Of a stretch of DNA of 7,524 nt, positions 5,959 to 7,524 are shown piece after piece. The position numbers and the translations under genes were made by a program. This stretch comes from Acidisarcina sp. Lineage in GTDB: Bacteria > Acidobacteriota > Blastocatellia > Pyrinomonadales > Pyrinomonadaceae. The stretch lies in the NCBI GenBank assembly GCA_021155145.1, contig JAJNPX010000084.1, positions 1 through 7,524 of the forward strand, written 5' to 3'. Below the pieces are notes generated by a model. The model saw only the letters and a program-made list of their open reading frames with translations. It was not told where the DNA came from and ran no database searches. The number at the start of each line of letters is the position of its first letter. Position 1 is the first letter of the stretch.

Positions 5959-7005
5959 ATGAGAAGTGTATTAATTTTTGCGTTCGCCGTTCTATTTGGA
6001 GTTTTCGCCGCCTGGGGGCAATCCGATTCACTCGTTGTAAAGGGCGAAAGCCGGATAAAGAACATAAAGCAGCTTACCTTTGGCGGGGAGAACGCCGAGG
6101 CATACTGGTCGAGCGACGGCAAGCAGCTCGTGTTTCAGTCAAAACGCGAGGGCCGCGGATGTGACCAGATCTATACGATGAACGCTGACGGTTCGGGCGT
6201 GAAGATGGTATCGACAGGCCTCGGCCGTACGACGTGTTCGTATTTCTTTGATAAGAACAAAAAGGTGCTGTACGGCTCGACCCATCTCGGAAGCCGCGAT
6301 TGCCCGCCGAATCCCGATTTTTCGAAGGGCTATGTCTGGGCCATCTATCCGACCTACGACATCTTTACGTCCTATGCCGACGGCAGCAAGGTGAAACAGC
6401 TCACGAAAACACCCGGCTATGACGCCGAGGCCACCGTCTCGCCGGACGGCAAAAAGATCATATTCACCTCGACACGGGACGGCGACCTCGACCTTTATGT
6501 GATGGACACCAAGGGAAAGAATGTGAAGCGCCTCACGACCGAACTCGGCTACGACGGCGGAGCGTTCTTCTCACCTGATAGCAAGCAGATCGTCTATCGC
6601 GCCTTTCACCCGAAGACCGACGCAGAGATAGCACGGTACAAGGACCGCCTCGCGAATAACCTGATCGAGCCGACAGTGTTCGAGGTTTGGGTGATGGACG
6701 CTGACGGCAGCAATAAACGCCAGGTGACGAAGCTCGGGGCAGCCAGCTTTGCGCCGTACTTTTCCCCCGACGGCAAGAAGATAATCTTTTGCACGAATTA
6801 TTTCGCAAGCGACCCGCGAAAGCGAAATTTCGACCTTGCCCTGATAAACGTCGATGGCACGGGCCTCGAGCGAGTGACCTACAACGAAACCTTTGATGGT
6901 TTCCCGATGTTCTCGCCGGACGGCAAAAAACTCGTCTTCGCCTCGAACCGCAACGCCGGTTCTGTCGGCGATACTAATGTCTTTGTCGCGGATTGGGTGG
7001 ACTAG
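5959..7005 (+). CDS. Secreted TolB-like beta-propeller protein (PD40 repeats)
   Basis: Exported propeller of 348 residues. Residues 1-20 form a signal peptide (hydrophobic VLIFAFAVLFGVFAAW, cleavage near WG|Q). Six blade-like repeats end in SPDGKK-type turns: YWSSDGKQLVF (49-59), a degenerate YFFDKNKKVLY (95-105), TVSPDGKKIIF (159-169), FFSPDSKQIVY (203-213), YFSPDGKKIIF (267-277) and MFSPDGKKLVF (317-327). Between blades are ADGS/VDGT turns and RLT/QLT/QVT strands typical of PD40/TolB proteins. A helical insert (about 217-238, DAEIARYKDRLANNL) lies between blades four and five, as I recall for a common stand-alone family in Acidobacteriota and other bacteria. There is no N-terminal TolB domain and no Pal or TolA neighbour, so this is unlikely to be the Tol-Pal TolB itself. 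A periplasmic binding or scaffold role is inferred; partner unknown. C68, C93 and C115 may form disulfides after export. The start has no Shine-Dalgarno sequence but gives a good signal peptide. Confidence 0.9.
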   Translation: MRSVLIFAFAVLFGVFAAWGQSDSLVVKGESRIKNIKQLTFGGENAEAYWSSDGKQLVFQSKREGRGCDQIYTMNADGSGVKMVSTGLGRTTCSYFFDKNKKVLYGSTHLGSRDCPPNPDFSKGYVWAIYPTYDIFTSYADGSKVKQLTKTPGYDAEATVSPDGKKIIFTSTRDGDLDLYVMDTKGKNVKRLTTELGYDGGAFFSPDSKQIVYRAFHPKTDAEIARYKDRLANNLIEPTVFEVWVMDADGSNKRQVTKLGAASFAPYFSPDGKKIIFCTNYFASDPRKRNFDLALINVDGTGLERVTYNETFDGFPMFSPDGKKLVFASNRNAGSVGDTNVFVADWVD

Positions 7006-7028
7006 GTATTGGAGGGGGAATTCAGCTG

Positions 7029-7039
7029 GCCCGACGGGC
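7029..7039. terminator. Short hairpin between convergent genes, possible weak terminator
   Basis: GCCC-GAC-GGGC forms a 4-bp GC stem with a 3-base loop, extendable by one G-T pair, in the 37-bp gap between the convergent TolB-like and DoxX-like genes. The position is right for a bidirectional terminator, but the stem is short and no clear T-run follows in either direction. Confidence 0.3.
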
Positions 7040-7042
7040 TCG

Positions 7043-7504
7043 TTAGGGAGTGCGGGAATATCGGCCGATACCGAAGTACCAAACCCACCAGATGAAGAAG
7101 ATCTGAAGCGGGATGCGGAAAAGCAGGTACCACGGGCCGTATTCCATCCCGCCGAACTGAACCTGTTTCAGGCTGCCGGCGATGTTCGCGGGCAGAATAA
7201 GGACAAAAAAGATCAAGAGCAGGATGGAAGTGAGCCTGGCGGTCTTGCCCCACAACAGGCCCGGAACGGCAGCTAATTCGCAAACGCCGGTAAAATAGAC
7301 CAGCTCGCGTTTGGCAGGCAGAAGATCAGGCATCATCGCGGTCAGCTCATCGGTGCTGGTGAAATGCGATATTCCGGTCGCGGCCAGCATCGCCGCCATC
7401 GAGGCCCTCCCGACAAACGACAGCCCGAGCCGTCCACCGAGAGCAAACCGATCTGCCGAATACAGCAGGCCGAACGTCACAAGAAGGATGATGAGAGGTG
7501 CCAT
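7043..7504 (-). CDS. DoxX-like integral membrane protein
   Basis: Inner-membrane protein of 153 residues with four or five predicted hydrophobic helices at about 1-18, 35-50, 68-87, 91-112 and 125-145. The pattern GISHF (44-48), MMPDLLPAKRELVYFTGVCE (57-76) and VLILPANIAG (101-110) matches DoxX/YphA-like proteins, where a conserved HF, a P-x-LP segment and a PANI segment recur. Members are linked in different organisms to quinol or thiol redox chemistry, but no function can be given for this one. ATG 7504 is chosen because GGAG lies 8 bases upstream. An in-frame TTG at 7510 would leave only two bases after the purine run. It is convergent with the TolB-like gene, 37 bp apart. Any upstream partner lies beyond the right edge. 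Confidence 0.85.
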   Translation of the reverse strand: MAPLIILLVTFGLLYSADRFALGGRLGLSFVGRASMAAMLAATGISHFTSTDELTAMMPDLLPAKRELVYFTGVCELAAVPGLLWGKTARLTSILLLIFFVLILPANIAGSLKQVQFGGMEYGPWYLLFRIPLQIFFIWWVWYFGIGRYSRTP

Positions 7505-7512
7505 TACCAATT

Positions 7513-7516
7513 CTCC
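7513..7516 (-). promoter_or_regulatory. Ribosome binding site of the DoxX-like gene
   Basis: The minus strand reads GGAG, 8 bases from ATG 7504. It decides between ATG 7504 and the upstream in-frame TTG at 7510. The promoter would lie beyond the right edge of the window. Confidence 0.7.
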
Positions 7517-7524
7517 GGGGACTC

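Noticed and set aside
5808..6122. 104-codon minus-strand frame spanning the divergent gap before the TolB-like gene
   Set aside because: It overlaps both flanking starts, has no ribosome binding site or domain, and would cover the likely promoters.
6893..7276. 127-codon plus-strand frame across the end of the TolB-like gene and the DoxX-like gene
   Set aside because: It is out of frame with the propeller and antisense to a protein with clear membrane helices; its translation is polar and featureless.

Overview
The window carries six protein-coding genes. One is cut by the left edge; no RNA genes, CRISPR arrays or mobile elements were seen. The strongest taxonomic hint is a very large TonB-dependent receptor of the Oar-like type, with an N-terminal carboxypeptidase-regulatory-like domain, next to a TolB-like PD40 propeller of a type common in Acidobacteriota. 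Moderately GC-rich coding sequence and several starts without a Shine-Dalgarno sequence fit that group (for example Blastocatellia/Pyrinomonadaceae-like). This is inference from gene content, not a phylogenetic result.

Layout: (1) Bases 1-2549, minus strand: outer-membrane TonB-dependent receptor. Its first 849 residues are present and its C-terminus lies beyond the left edge. (2) Bases 2550-2774: AT-rich 225-bp gap holding the receptor's ribosome binding site, a 15-bp inverted repeat and weak promoter candidates. (3) Bases 2775-3923, minus strand: FAD-dependent oxidoreductase of the geranylgeranyl-reductase/FixC type. (4) Bases 3924-4009: short divergent gap with a perfect extended -10 for the oxidoreductase and a 7-bp tandem repeat. 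(5) Bases 4010-4966, plus strand: metallo-beta-lactamase-fold hydrolase with a C-terminal helical region resembling the LACTB2-like winged helix. (6) Bases 4934-5818, minus strand: acyl-ACP-desaturase-like diiron protein, overlapping the hydrolase tail-to-tail by 33 bp. (7) Bases 5819-5958: divergent gap with an 8-bp direct repeat. (8) Bases 5959-7005, plus strand: secreted TolB-like propeller. (9) Bases 7043-7504, minus strand: DoxX-like membrane protein, convergent with the propeller gene.

No multi-gene operon is evident, because most neighbours are divergent or convergent. The central trio (flavoprotein, hydrolase, diiron desaturase-like enzyme) is chemically compatible with lipid or acyl/isoprenoid modification, but that link is a hypothesis. 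The flanking genes encode envelope proteins. I did not find a clearly new system. The most useful leads are the central redox trio, the near-leaderless promoter architecture and the short repeats in the two divergent gaps.
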